Shown here piece by piece: positions 1-6,057 of a stretch of DNA of 9,501 nucleotides. How positions within the stretch are numbered: the first letter of the stretch is position 1; every line of letters starts with the position of its first letter. Both the position numbers and the translations under genes were made by a program. Source of the DNA: Bacteroidaceae bacterium. Its GTDB lineage: Bacteria; Bacteroidota; Bacteroidia; Bacteroidales; Bacteroidaceae. A model generated the notes under the pieces. That model saw only the letters and a program-made list of their open reading frames with translations, had not been told where the DNA came from and searched no databases. The DNA lies in NCBI GenBank assembly GCA_016292545.1, contig JAEDIG010000093.1:1-9501 (forward strand). The letters run 5' to 3'.

Positions 1-116
1 GAATATTGATTGCCAAAATGGCCTTGTCTGAAACAGATATTTTGAACACCCTACCCTTCTTTCATGTCACTCCAAAACTCGGAAGACCCAACAATATCAC
101 TGTGTACGGCAAATGA
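1..116 (+). CDS. C-terminal end of an unidentified protein (partial)
   Basis: The frame beginning at position 3 is open from the left edge to a TGA at 114-116, giving about 37 residues that end in VTPKLGRPNNITVYGK. The mixture of hydrophobic, polar and glycine/proline residues reads like real protein, and the other two plus-strand frames are closed within the first 30 bases. The start lies outside the window. I do not recognise the family, and 37 residues are too few for a domain call. No T-tailed hairpin follows the stop. The gene is separated from the fimbrial operon by the leader RNA region, so it is probably a different transcription unit. Chance openness over 116 bases is a real alternative. 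Confidence 0.5.
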   Translation, partial: ILIAKMALSETDILNTLPFFHVTPKLGRPNNITVYGK

Positions 117-259
117 AGAAGGAGGCCTTTAATCATACTGCTTCCTCAAAATGTGGTGTCTACAACCGTGGAAGGTATCCTAAAGACCTCATTCGCCGGA
201 CGAATATGTCATTATTATTACAAAATTACGGAAAAAACAAAAAAAAAAGGAACTATCTG
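117..259. other. Intergenic stretch upstream of the leader promoter
   Basis: I see no convincing gene here. An 83-codon frame starting at 113 overlaps the preceding stop and reads through a long A-tract as lysines and asparagines, which is typical of chance coding. The stretch becomes strongly AT-rich from about 205, as expected just upstream of a Bacteroides promoter. It holds one imperfect inverted repeat, listed separately, and an A-rich run at 232-248 that could act as an UP-like or intrinsically curved segment. Confidence 0.5.
185..210. repeat. Imperfect inverted repeat (hairpin or operator candidate)
   Basis: ATTCG (191-195) and CGAAT (201-205) form a perfect five-pair stem around CCGGA. 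GAC (185-187) and GTC (208-210) extend it beyond a small asymmetric internal loop. It lies about 50 bp upstream of the -33 element of the leader promoter, a position where an activator could bind. No T-run follows, so it is not a convincing terminator for the gene ending at 116. Function is unknown. Confidence 0.3.
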
Positions 260-289
260 TTGTCAATCCGGAAAAATTATATAATTTTG
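260..289 (+). promoter_or_regulatory. Bacteroides-type sigma-ABfr promoter
   Basis: A -7 element TAATTTTG (282-289) matches the Bacteroides consensus TAnnTTTG completely. A TTG at 260-262, as the -33 element, lies 19 bases upstream, inside the spacing usual for this promoter class. Transcription would begin at roughly 295-299. That is about 12-16 bases before the first strong base-paired arm of the downstream RNA (311), so promoter and RNA structure support each other. The -7 element lies in a perfect 16-bp AT palindrome (273-288). The start site is predicted, not measured. Confidence 0.65.
273..288. repeat. Perfect 16-bp AT palindrome over the -7 element
   Basis: AAAATTATATAATTTT is its own reverse complement and covers all but the last base of the -7 box. 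It could be a binding site for a dimeric regulator competing with RNA polymerase, or simply an easily melted AT block. AT-only palindromes arise often by chance in such regions, so the operator reading is weak. Confidence 0.3.
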
Positions 290-295
290 CATCTG

Positions 296-727
296 GAATT
301 CCCGTTTTTAGCTACATTTCAGCTTCTGGCCCCATGGGTTTCCGCCCAAAAGCCTCCTGTCTGAAGTAGCAGCCCCACGCCGGTCCTGTAGCAAGCGTGC
401 TACGAGGAGGCAGGGTGGGTAATCGGGAGAACACATACATATGAAGGCGTTTACACGGCGTCTTGTCTTGGCGGTTCGGAACTTCACAAACTCCATCAAT
501 CTTGCTAAAGACGGGGCAACTGTAGATGCCACGGGGTGTGAATATTTCGCATCCCTTTCGTGCGCTGCATACACAAGGGGACTCCCATCCCCTAGGCGTA
601 TTGCGCATAAGGGGAGGGTCAGACATTCATATCGGCGTGGGCTCTGCGTTGCTTGTCTCTGCAAGATAGGCAATGCGAAGGCCTCGAACCGCGGGACATG
701 CAACAGGACAGTTCCCGCGCTTTTTTT
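296..727 (+). ncRNA. Structured RNA: small RNA or attenuator leader of the fimbrial operon
   Basis: Between a consensus promoter and an intrinsic terminator lies a run of stable predicted helices. (1) 311-322 pairs with 361-370, ten pairs with a two-base bulge, enclosing a small hairpin at 335-348. (2) GTAGCA 388-393 pairs with 398-403, extended by 384-387 with 405-408. (3) 533-542 pairs with 546-555, ten pairs. (4) Two alternative helices share 588-593. (5) 646-657 pairs with 665-676, twelve pairs, extended outward by 639-643 with 680-684. (6) The terminator stem is 690-696 with 713-719. Several helices contain G-U pairs, as in RNA. GCCTCCT 352-358 can also pair with 405-411, offering a competing fold. 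Open frames on both strands cross the terminator and look accidental. The family is not one I can name. It may be a free RNA or a leader whose termination controls the genes from 792 onward. Confidence 0.55.
690..727 (+). terminator. Rho-independent terminator ending the leader RNA
   Basis: CGCGGGA (690-696) pairs perfectly with TCCCGCG (713-719) around a 16-base loop, and seven T residues follow at 721-727. This is a standard intrinsic terminator. It stands 64 bases before the first operon start codon, and I see no good TAnnTTTG promoter between it and that start, so operon expression may depend on read-through. Confidence 0.8.
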
Positions 728-791
728 GTGCCCCAAACTTAATCCTGTTCGTCGGTCGCCTGTGTGATTTGATTAGTTTAAAAAAAGAGAG
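728..791 (+). promoter_or_regulatory. Spacer between terminator and first operon gene
   Basis: The stretch is AT-rich at its right end and finishes in a purine run (AAAAAAAGAGAG) directly before the start codon, serving as a weak ribosome-loading region of the kind common in Bacteroidales. The nearest thing to a -7 box, TAGTTTAA at 775, misses the consensus at two positions and has no TTG 19-21 bases upstream. I therefore do not call a second promoter. Confidence 0.4.
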
Positions 792-1424
792 ATGCCGATG
801 AATACGGTAAATGTATGCAGGTCGAAGTGCCTTGCCTTGGCTGTTTTGCTGGGAGGTGTTGCCGCAGGAAACCATGCGTCAGCCCAAGTGGCTGTGAAAA
901 CCAACCTCCTCTACGATGCCACCACCACACCCAATCTGGGTATTGAAGTGGGTGTGGCAAGCCGTTCCTCTGTGCAATTGGTATATGGGCTCAACCCCTG
1001 GAAATTCCACAGCCAGCGCCACGGCACACGCATGGTACGCCACTGGGTGGTGATGCCCGAATACCGCTGGTGGCCCTGCACGCGCTTCAACGGACATTTC
1101 GTGGGTATTCATGCCATGGGCGGGCAGTTCAATGCCGCCGCCGTGGACCTGCCCGTTCCGGGAGTCTTTTTCGGGGGAGCCAACCTGCGCAAGCAGGTGC
1201 GCTCCAGCAGCTTCGAGGGAGGCTTTGCCGGTGTGGGTGTCACCTACGGCTACCAGTGGATCCTGTCGCGCCATTTCAATCTTGAGGCAGAGGCGGGCAT
1301 AGGCTACAACCGCGTGTGGTACGACAAGTATGCGTGTGGCGAATGCGGCCCGCGCCTGAAAGACGGTAGCACCAATTATCTCGGGCTCACCAAACTTGGT
1401 GTGTCTGTGGTTTATCTGTTTTAG
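792..1424 (+). CDS. DUF3575 outer-membrane beta-barrel protein of the fimbrial operon
   Basis: The 210-residue product has a typical signal peptide (basic R10/K12, hydrophobic 13-25, cleavage after ASA at 29-31). The mature part opens VAVKTNLLYDATTTPNLGIEVG, the hallmark start of DUF3575, followed by alternating aromatic and polar strands (WVVMPEYRWW at 85-94, GYQWIL at 153-158) and a terminal aromatic VVYLF, as in outer-membrane barrels. A CGEC pair at 182/185 before the last strand is a feature I associate with the family. DUF3575 proteins commonly open FimA/Mfa1-type loci in Bacteroidales, but their exact role is not established; an assembly or envelope-support role is inference. Starts at 792 and 798 (M3) are both possible. 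It lies 20 bases before the DUF3868 gene and probably shares its transcript. Confidence 0.85.
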   Translation: MPMNTVNVCRSKCLALAVLLGGVAAGNHASAQVAVKTNLLYDATTTPNLGIEVGVASRSSVQLVYGLNPWKFHSQRHGTRMVRHWVVMPEYRWWPCTRFNGHFVGIHAMGGQFNAAAVDLPVPGVFFGGANLRKQVRSSSFEGGFAGVGVTYGYQWILSRHFNLEAEAGIGYNRVWYDKYACGECGPRLKDGSTNYLGLTKLGVSVVYLF

Positions 1425-1429
1425 CAATC

Positions 1430-1437
1430 AGGAGGAA
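1430..1437 (+). promoter_or_regulatory. Strong Shine-Dalgarno sequence
   Basis: AGGAGGAA stands seven bases before the ATG at 1445. Such a full Shine-Dalgarno match is uncommon in Bacteroidales and absent before the major fimbrillin and anchor genes here. It fixes the start of the DUF3868 gene and suggests efficient translation within the upstream pair of genes. Confidence 0.75.
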
Positions 1438-1444
1438 TACACAC

Positions 1445-2923
1445 ATGATACAGAAGACATTTTTCCTAGCGATTATCCTTTCCGTGCTCTCGGCGTGTGC
1501 CGTTTCCAGGGTGGACAGCGGACATATCGGCGTTCGCAATGCAAATATCAGCACCAGCAACGGACAGATGACCGTGTCGATGGACATTGCCCTCGACAGC
1601 CTTAAGCTGGGCAGCAACCGCCAGTTCTTTGTCACTCCCTATCTGGAGGGAACAGGCCGGCAGACCGTGCTGCTCCCCACCGTGCTCATCAACGGACGCA
1701 ACATGCAATACATATATGAGCGCAGCGGCCTCCCGGAAAAGGCAAGAGAGACATACATTAATATTAATAAGGTAGTGAAACGCAGAAACGGCACGAGCCA
1801 AAGCATCAGCTATCTGGCCACGGCAGACCTACAGTCCTGGCTGCGCAGGGACGAGGTGAAGCTCCGCCTGTCGGTAGACACCTGCGGATGCGGGCTGCTA
1901 GTGGGAGGCGGGCTATCGGATGCCCTGGCCGCTGTGAACATGAATCCTGCCCCGCAGATGCGGTTGGCTTATGTGACTCCGCCCGTCACGGAGCAGCCAG
2001 TGGTGGCCCACGAGGGCATGGCACGCGTGCAGTTCGAGGTGGACAGCGTCACGCTCCACACCTTGCCCTACACCTGCCGTAGCGGGCAACGGATCGACAA
2101 CCGTGCCCAGCTCCGCATCATCGACGATTCCATCAGCTATGCGCTCAGCGACCCCAATGTGGAGATTGCTGCCATCAGCGTGTGCGGCTATGCCTCGCCC
2201 GAATCGCCATACGTCCACAACGACTATCTGGCCACAGGCCGTTCGCGTGCCCTGTCGCTCTACCTGAGCCAGCGCTACAGCCTGCCTGCCGACCGCTGCA
2301 CCTACAGCGCCGTGCCCGAGAACTGGGAGGAGTTCCGCCAGCTGGTGGTGGAAGCCCGCGACCTCACCGATGCACAGCGCAAGGCATTGCTCAGCCTGAT
2401 AGACCGCCCTGCCTACGGGCCGTCGGACTATGATGCCAAGGAGCGCGAACTCAAGTCCTCCAAGGTGCTCTCGCGGATTTACAGGGAGAAGATTCTGCCC
2501 GTGTGGTTCCCGCAGTTGCGATGCACCAAATTTGTCATCAACACCCGTCTGCGCCCCCTGCCCGACGAGAAGCTGGCACAGATTATCGGCCGCACGCCCC
2601 AACTGATGACGCTCAACCAGATGTTCCGCGTGGCGCGCCTCTACCCAGAGGGGTCGGAGCCGTTCAACAAGACCATCGCCACTGCCCTGCGCTACTTTGC
2701 CCAGGACCCCGTGGCCAATGCCAACGCCGCCATTGCCGCCATCAAGGACGGACGGCTGGACGATGCCGAGAAGCTGTTGCTGAAGGCCGGCAACCTGCCC
2801 GAGGCCGAGAACGCACGGGGTGTGCTGGCCACCTATCGCGGCGACTACGATGCAGCCCTGCGCCACTTTGCCGCTGCCTCCTTGCTGCCTGAGGCGCAAA
2901 AGAACAAGGAGCTGCTGGAATAG
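1445..2923 (+). CDS. DUF3868 / OmpA-like / TPR-like lipoprotein
   Basis: The 492-residue product begins with a lipoprotein signal ending in the lipobox LSAC (lipidated C18). Residues about 20-150 resemble DUF3868, with a CGC cluster at 147-149. Residues about 190-285 form an OmpA-like domain: QFEVDSVTL (196-204), then GYASPES (248-254), and NDYLATGRSRALSLYL (259-274), which mirrors the NxxLSxxRAxxV peptidoglycan-binding helix. The usual diaminopimelate-binding Asp is replaced (S251, with E253 close by), while an Arg is kept at R266. Residues about 385-490 are alanine-rich helices with a TPR-like end (GDYDAALRHFAAASLLPEA). No acidic surface-export signal follows C18 (AVSRVDS), so the protein probably faces the periplasm. 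It may tie the pilus machinery to peptidoglycan, which is inference from domains and context. Confidence 0.85.
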   Translation: MIQKTFFLAIILSVLSACAVSRVDSGHIGVRNANISTSNGQMTVSMDIALDSLKLGSNRQFFVTPYLEGTGRQTVLLPTVLINGRNMQYIYERSGLPEKARETYININKVVKRRNGTSQSISYLATADLQSWLRRDEVKLRLSVDTCGCGLLVGGGLSDALAAVNMNPAPQMRLAYVTPPVTEQPVVAHEGMARVQFEVDSVTLHTLPYTCRSGQRIDNRAQLRIIDDSISYALSDPNVEIAAISVCGYASPESPYVHNDYLATGRSRALSLYLSQRYSLPADRCTYSAVPENWEEFRQLVVEARDLTDAQRKALLSLIDRPAYGPSDYDAKERELKSSKVLSRIYREKILPVWFPQLRCTKFVINTRLRPLPDEKLAQIIGRTPQLMTLNQMFRVARLYPEGSEPFNKTIATALRYFAQDPVANANAAIAAIKDGRLDDAEKLLLKAGNLPEAENARGVLATYRGDYDAALRHFAAASLLPEAQKNKELLE

Positions 2924-2978
2924 GCGTACATACACCAAATTAATAATTATAATTCATTCACTTAATCCTTTATAGAAT
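2924..2978 (+). promoter_or_regulatory. AT-rich 5' region of the major fimbrillin gene
   Basis: This 55-base gap contains almost no G and includes the palindrome AATTATAATT (2945-2954). There is no Shine-Dalgarno match before the ATG at 2979. In Bacteroidales an unstructured A/T-rich stretch can itself promote strong initiation of translation, which would suit the most heavily made pilus protein. I found no complete TTG / TAnnTTTG pair, so an internal promoter is possible but unsupported. Confidence 0.45.
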
Positions 2979-4754
2979 ATGAAAAAGATATTTTTATTTG
3001 CAATGGTTGCTGCCGCACTAAGTGGGTGCAGCAACAGTGATGACACCGACGTTCAGTCGGAAGTGCAGCCCGGTGGCGAAGGCTACGTGGGGTTTAGCAT
3101 TCAGTTGCCTACTGTGCCGGGGACACGTGCCAATGATGAGTTTGAAGATGGTACTCCTGTGCCGGACGAGTACAAGGTAAACAATGCCACCATGTTCATC
3201 TTCAAGGGAACTACGGAGGCAAGTGCAACATTCGACAATGCCTATCCAATGAATGTCAATACATTCGTAGCAGATGGTTCTTCGACTGCCCAATGTACAA
3301 CCGAGGGCATTGTGTCTTCCAAGATTACAAAGCCAGAAATGGCCTCTGAAGAGAATATCTATGCTTACGTCATGATTAACAGCAATAGCATGATTGACCT
3401 TGCAGGAAAGACCATAGGTGGAACAAGTTACACAGAAAAGACCTTTGCTGAATTCAGCAAGATTGTTCTGACCAACTTTGGCGACCTCTCCAATGGACTC
3501 GTCATGACCAATGCCCCCGTTGCCAGCCAGGTTGGTGGTACATCCAATCCTGCAGGCGCCACAATCTCCACCCTTACCCAACTTGATGCCAACAAGATTT
3601 ATCCTACCCAGGCTGCTGCCGAGGCTAATCCTGCAGGTGAGGTCTACATGGAGCGTGCTGCTGCCAAGGTTACGGTTGCTCTTGACCCTCGTATGGCAGC
3701 AGAGCCAGGCATCTCTGCTGACCCAAACGTTAAGTTTGATAAGGCAACTATCAAGTGGACTCTGAGCAATGAAAATACTCAGTATTACAACACACGCCAG
3801 ATGAGTTCCGATTGGCTTCCCTTCCATGCGCAAGGTGATGGGGAAAACCCAAATATTGAGGGCACTCCTAAAAGCGCCACATTGTACCGTTTTGTTAGCG
3901 GCGCTGCCATACATGACCAAGTATATCGTACATACTGGGGTAAGGACGTAAATTACGATACAGATGCAAAATTCTCCCTCCCAGGAGCTATTGACAAGAC
4001 TCCAGGCAACAGCGTCTATACATTCGAGAACACCTTCGATGTGGATCACCAGATAGTAAAAAACTCTACAGGCGTTGCCGTTTCTGCCAAATTCAACGAT
4101 GGCAAGGATTTCTACATTGCCGATGCCTATGGTGCAAACAAGATTCTGCAGAAACCTACATATACTGGTTCAGAAGAGAAGATACAGGACTACATCATGA
4201 AGTATCTTTGCAACAATTATAACAAGTTCAAGACATGGTATGAAGTCTCTGGAGGTGCAAATAGGATTACCGTAACCATGAACAACACCAACCCGACAGA
4301 TGCTAAAGTGACTTCGGTTACAAAAGTGACTGGTGCAGCTGACTTCCCTGCAGAATTCGGGGAATCGCAAATTATCGATGCACTAGACGCCATTAATTTC
4401 CAATACTACGCTGAAGGTGTAGCATACTACAACGTGCTTATCAAGCACTTCGGAAATGACGAGACACCCTGGGATCGTGATAACCACACAGTTAATAGCA
4501 TTCAGGGTGTTTACAAGACAATCGGCAGTACTTCACTTAGCGACGATTTGGCAAACAACAACTACCTCGGCCGCTATGGCGTAGTCCGCAACAACTGGTA
4601 TAAGATAGAGATTACCGGTATCCGTCAGATTGGTAGCCCCACAATTGATGGTCCTGTTGGTGGCGACGACCCAGACGACAACGTCGAAAACTACCTCAGC
4701 GTGAAGATCCACATCACGCCTTGGGCTGTGCGCAAGCAGAGTGTAGAGCTCTAA
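2979..4754 (+). CDS. Probable major fimbrillin, FimA/Mfa1 family lipoprotein precursor
   Basis: The 591-residue precursor has a lipobox LSGC (C17) followed by SNSDD, resembling the acidic surface-export signal of Bacteroidetes lipoproteins. A GTRA motif (R50-A51) marks the likely site where a trypsin-like protease removes the N-terminal strand, as Rgp does in P. gingivalis. The C-terminal region has the fimbrillin signature YGVVRNNWYKIEITGI (533-548) and ends in a beta strand with PWAVRKQSVEL (581-591), the presumed donor strand. By analogy with type V pili, the mature protein polymerises into the shaft by strand exchange. I call it the major subunit because it is the first fimbrillin, sits just before the anchor gene, and is followed by an intercistronic hairpin. 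Its G+C is visibly lower than its neighbours. Abundance is not shown by sequence. Confidence 0.85.
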   Translation: MKKIFLFAMVAAALSGCSNSDDTDVQSEVQPGGEGYVGFSIQLPTVPGTRANDEFEDGTPVPDEYKVNNATMFIFKGTTEASATFDNAYPMNVNTFVADGSSTAQCTTEGIVSSKITKPEMASEENIYAYVMINSNSMIDLAGKTIGGTSYTEKTFAEFSKIVLTNFGDLSNGLVMTNAPVASQVGGTSNPAGATISTLTQLDANKIYPTQAAAEANPAGEVYMERAAAKVTVALDPRMAAEPGISADPNVKFDKATIKWTLSNENTQYYNTRQMSSDWLPFHAQGDGENPNIEGTPKSATLYRFVSGAAIHDQVYRTYWGKDVNYDTDAKFSLPGAIDKTPGNSVYTFENTFDVDHQIVKNSTGVAVSAKFNDGKDFYIADAYGANKILQKPTYTGSEEKIQDYIMKYLCNNYNKFKTWYEVSGGANRITVTMNNTNPTDAKVTSVTKVTGAADFPAEFGESQIIDALDAINFQYYAEGVAYYNVLIKHFGNDETPWDRDNHTVNSIQGVYKTIGSTSLSDDLANNNYLGRYGVVRNNWYKIEITGIRQIGSPTIDGPVGGDDPDDNVENYLSVKIHITPWAVRKQSVEL

Positions 4755-4767
4755 CGCATAGCTGCGT
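4754..4767 (+). repeat. Small hairpin at the fimbrillin stop codon
   Basis: ACGCA (4754-4758) pairs with TGCGT (4763-4767) around TAGC, starting at the last base of the TAA stop. No T-run follows. With the larger hairpin just downstream it may mark or protect the 3' end of the fimbrillin message. Chance is possible for so short a stem. Confidence 0.3.
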
Positions 4768-4773
4768 ATAATT

Positions 4774-4833
4774 GCAGGAAAGAGGACGCGGTGGAAAGGC
4801 TACATCCACCCCATCGCGTCCTCTCCTCCCTGC
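4774..4833 (+). repeat. Long intercistronic hairpin between fimbrillin and anchor genes
   Basis: AGAGGACGCG (4781-4790) pairs perfectly with CGCGTCCTCT (4815-4824). The helix continues inward with GTGGA (4791-4795) and TCCAC (4805-4809) across a five-base bulge, and outward with GCAGG (4774-4778) and CCTGC (4829-4833) across an internal loop: 20 pairs in all. No T-run follows (CCTATATCC), so it is not a classical terminator. It could block 3' exonucleases, be an RNase target, or cause partial termination, any of which would yield more shaft than anchor message. Confidence 0.7.
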
Positions 4834-4876
4834 CCTATATCCAACCAAATACACTACACAAAAACAAAAGTCAGGA

Positions 4877-6031
4877 ATGAAACGTTTTCATCAACTCATG
4901 ACAGGTGCGCTCATCGCCGGCATGGCCCTTGCGGCCACGGGATGTTCGATGATGGAAGAGGACCGATCGGACTGCCCCACGGGGCTCTACGTGCGATTCG
5001 TCTATGACTACAACACACAGCGTGCCGATATGTTCAAGGACCATGTGGGCTATGTCAACGTTTATGTATACGACGAGGACGGACGCAAAGTGGCAGAGCG
5101 AAGCGTAGCCAACACCAACGGTGCAACGCCCCTCTCGCTGTACGGCTATGCCATGCACTTCGGCACAGACGAGCTGCCGGCCGGTCACCGCTACCGGCTG
5201 CAAGCCATAGCCATGCAACGACAGTGGGACGAAGCCCTGCAAACACCCGGTGCCAAGTACAGGCGCACAGAGGTGAACGACACCGCATCGCTCCGCATCA
5301 CACTCGACCATGCCTTGCCTTCCGTCCCTGACCCACAGGACAGCGGACTCCACCTCGTGGACAACACGGCTCCGCTCGACACGCTGTGGCACACGCTGAA
5401 GGTGACTGCCCTAGCCCCCCTCTATGGCCGGCAGTCTCCCGCTCTGCCTGCCACGGGCAGGCCCTATTCCATCTACCCCGTGGAGGAACAGATGGTAGCA
5501 GTGAAGGAAGGCTATGCCACCTATGCCACCCTGTCGCTGGTGCGCGACACCAAACACCTCAACCTCACGCTCTACCAGACGGACGACCCCGCCCAGATGG
5601 ATGCCAACGACTATGAAGTGGGCATAGTGGACGACAATGCCACCCTGACGGGCGACAACAGCGTGGCTGCAGGCGATTCGCTCCTCTACACCCCATACGC
5701 CCAATGGACCTCGGCACCGCACACCACCGATGCCATGGGCCACTACAACATCATGTTCAACCGCATCATGTATCCCGAAGCCGGCAAGCCCTCGGCACAA
5801 CTGTACATCCGCCACAAATCCACGGGAAAGACGGTGGTGAAGATTGGGCTGGCCCAGTATCTGGCCGAATGCCGCATCTCACCCCTGTGGAACTATTCGC
5901 CACAGGAATATCTGGACCGCGAATACGACTACGAACTGAACTTCTTCCTGCGCGGCGACAAATGGGAATACTGCTCCATCGTCATACACGCCATGCCATG
6001 GGCCGTGCGCAAGCAGAACGAAGAACTATAG
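4877..6031 (+). CDS. FimB/Mfa2-type fimbrial anchor lipoprotein
   Basis: The frame is open further upstream, but the ATG at 4877 is chosen because it gives a clean lipoprotein signal, MKRFHQLMTGALIAGMALAATGC (C23), whereas the upstream extension reads through the hairpin as low-complexity residues. The product is 384 residues. Soon after C23 comes DCPTGLYVRFVYDYN (32-46), the signature opening of the FimB/Mfa2 family, with AD at 50-51. Members anchor the pilus in the outer membrane and limit its length in P. gingivalis. No GTR-A processing motif is present, as expected for a subunit that stays lipidated. Unexpectedly, the C-terminus (MPWAVRKQNEEL) nearly copies that of the major fimbrillin. 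The next start lies 26 bases downstream, after a purine-rich leader. Confidence 0.87.
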   Translation: MKRFHQLMTGALIAGMALAATGCSMMEEDRSDCPTGLYVRFVYDYNTQRADMFKDHVGYVNVYVYDEDGRKVAERSVANTNGATPLSLYGYAMHFGTDELPAGHRYRLQAIAMQRQWDEALQTPGAKYRRTEVNDTASLRITLDHALPSVPDPQDSGLHLVDNTAPLDTLWHTLKVTALAPLYGRQSPALPATGRPYSIYPVEEQMVAVKEGYATYATLSLVRDTKHLNLTLYQTDDPAQMDANDYEVGIVDDNATLTGDNSVAAGDSLLYTPYAQWTSAPHTTDAMGHYNIMFNRIMYPEAGKPSAQLYIRHKSTGKTVVKIGLAQYLAECRISPLWNYSPQEYLDREYDYELNFFLRGDKWEYCSIVIHAMPWAVRKQNEEL

Positions 6032-6057
6032 AAGAACAAGGAAAGGAAAGAAAAGAA

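Noticed and set aside
221..289. Possible invertible promoter with inverted repeats CAAAATTA / TAATTTTG
   Set aside because: The repeats are only 8 bp of AT-rich sequence, no recombinase gene lies in the window, and the left copy lacks a matching -33 element on the minus strand.
113..364. 83-codon plus-strand frame beginning MKKEAF
   Set aside because: It overlaps the previous stop, reads through the poly-A tract and across the promoter and first RNA helix, and has no domain character.
1913..2938. 341-codon minus-strand frame inside the DUF3868 gene
   Set aside because: It arises from G+C-rich codons of the real gene; the plus-strand product has a lipobox and recognisable domains.
3018..4049. 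343-codon minus-strand frame inside the major fimbrillin gene
   Set aside because: It is a shadow of the coding strand: no ribosome site, no signal or domain, and cysteine- and isoleucine-rich composition from reading the reverse complement.
4774..4840. Intrinsic terminator after the major fimbrillin
   Set aside because: The stem is strong but no T-run follows, so it is listed as an intercistronic hairpin.
4772..4876. Longer start for the anchor gene
   Set aside because: The extra 35 residues are read from the intercistronic hairpin and would bury the lipoprotein signal, which must be N-terminal.
5704..6057. Longer start for the second fimbrillin
   Set aside because: The extension is the anchor gene read in another frame, and the lipoprotein signal begins only at 6058.
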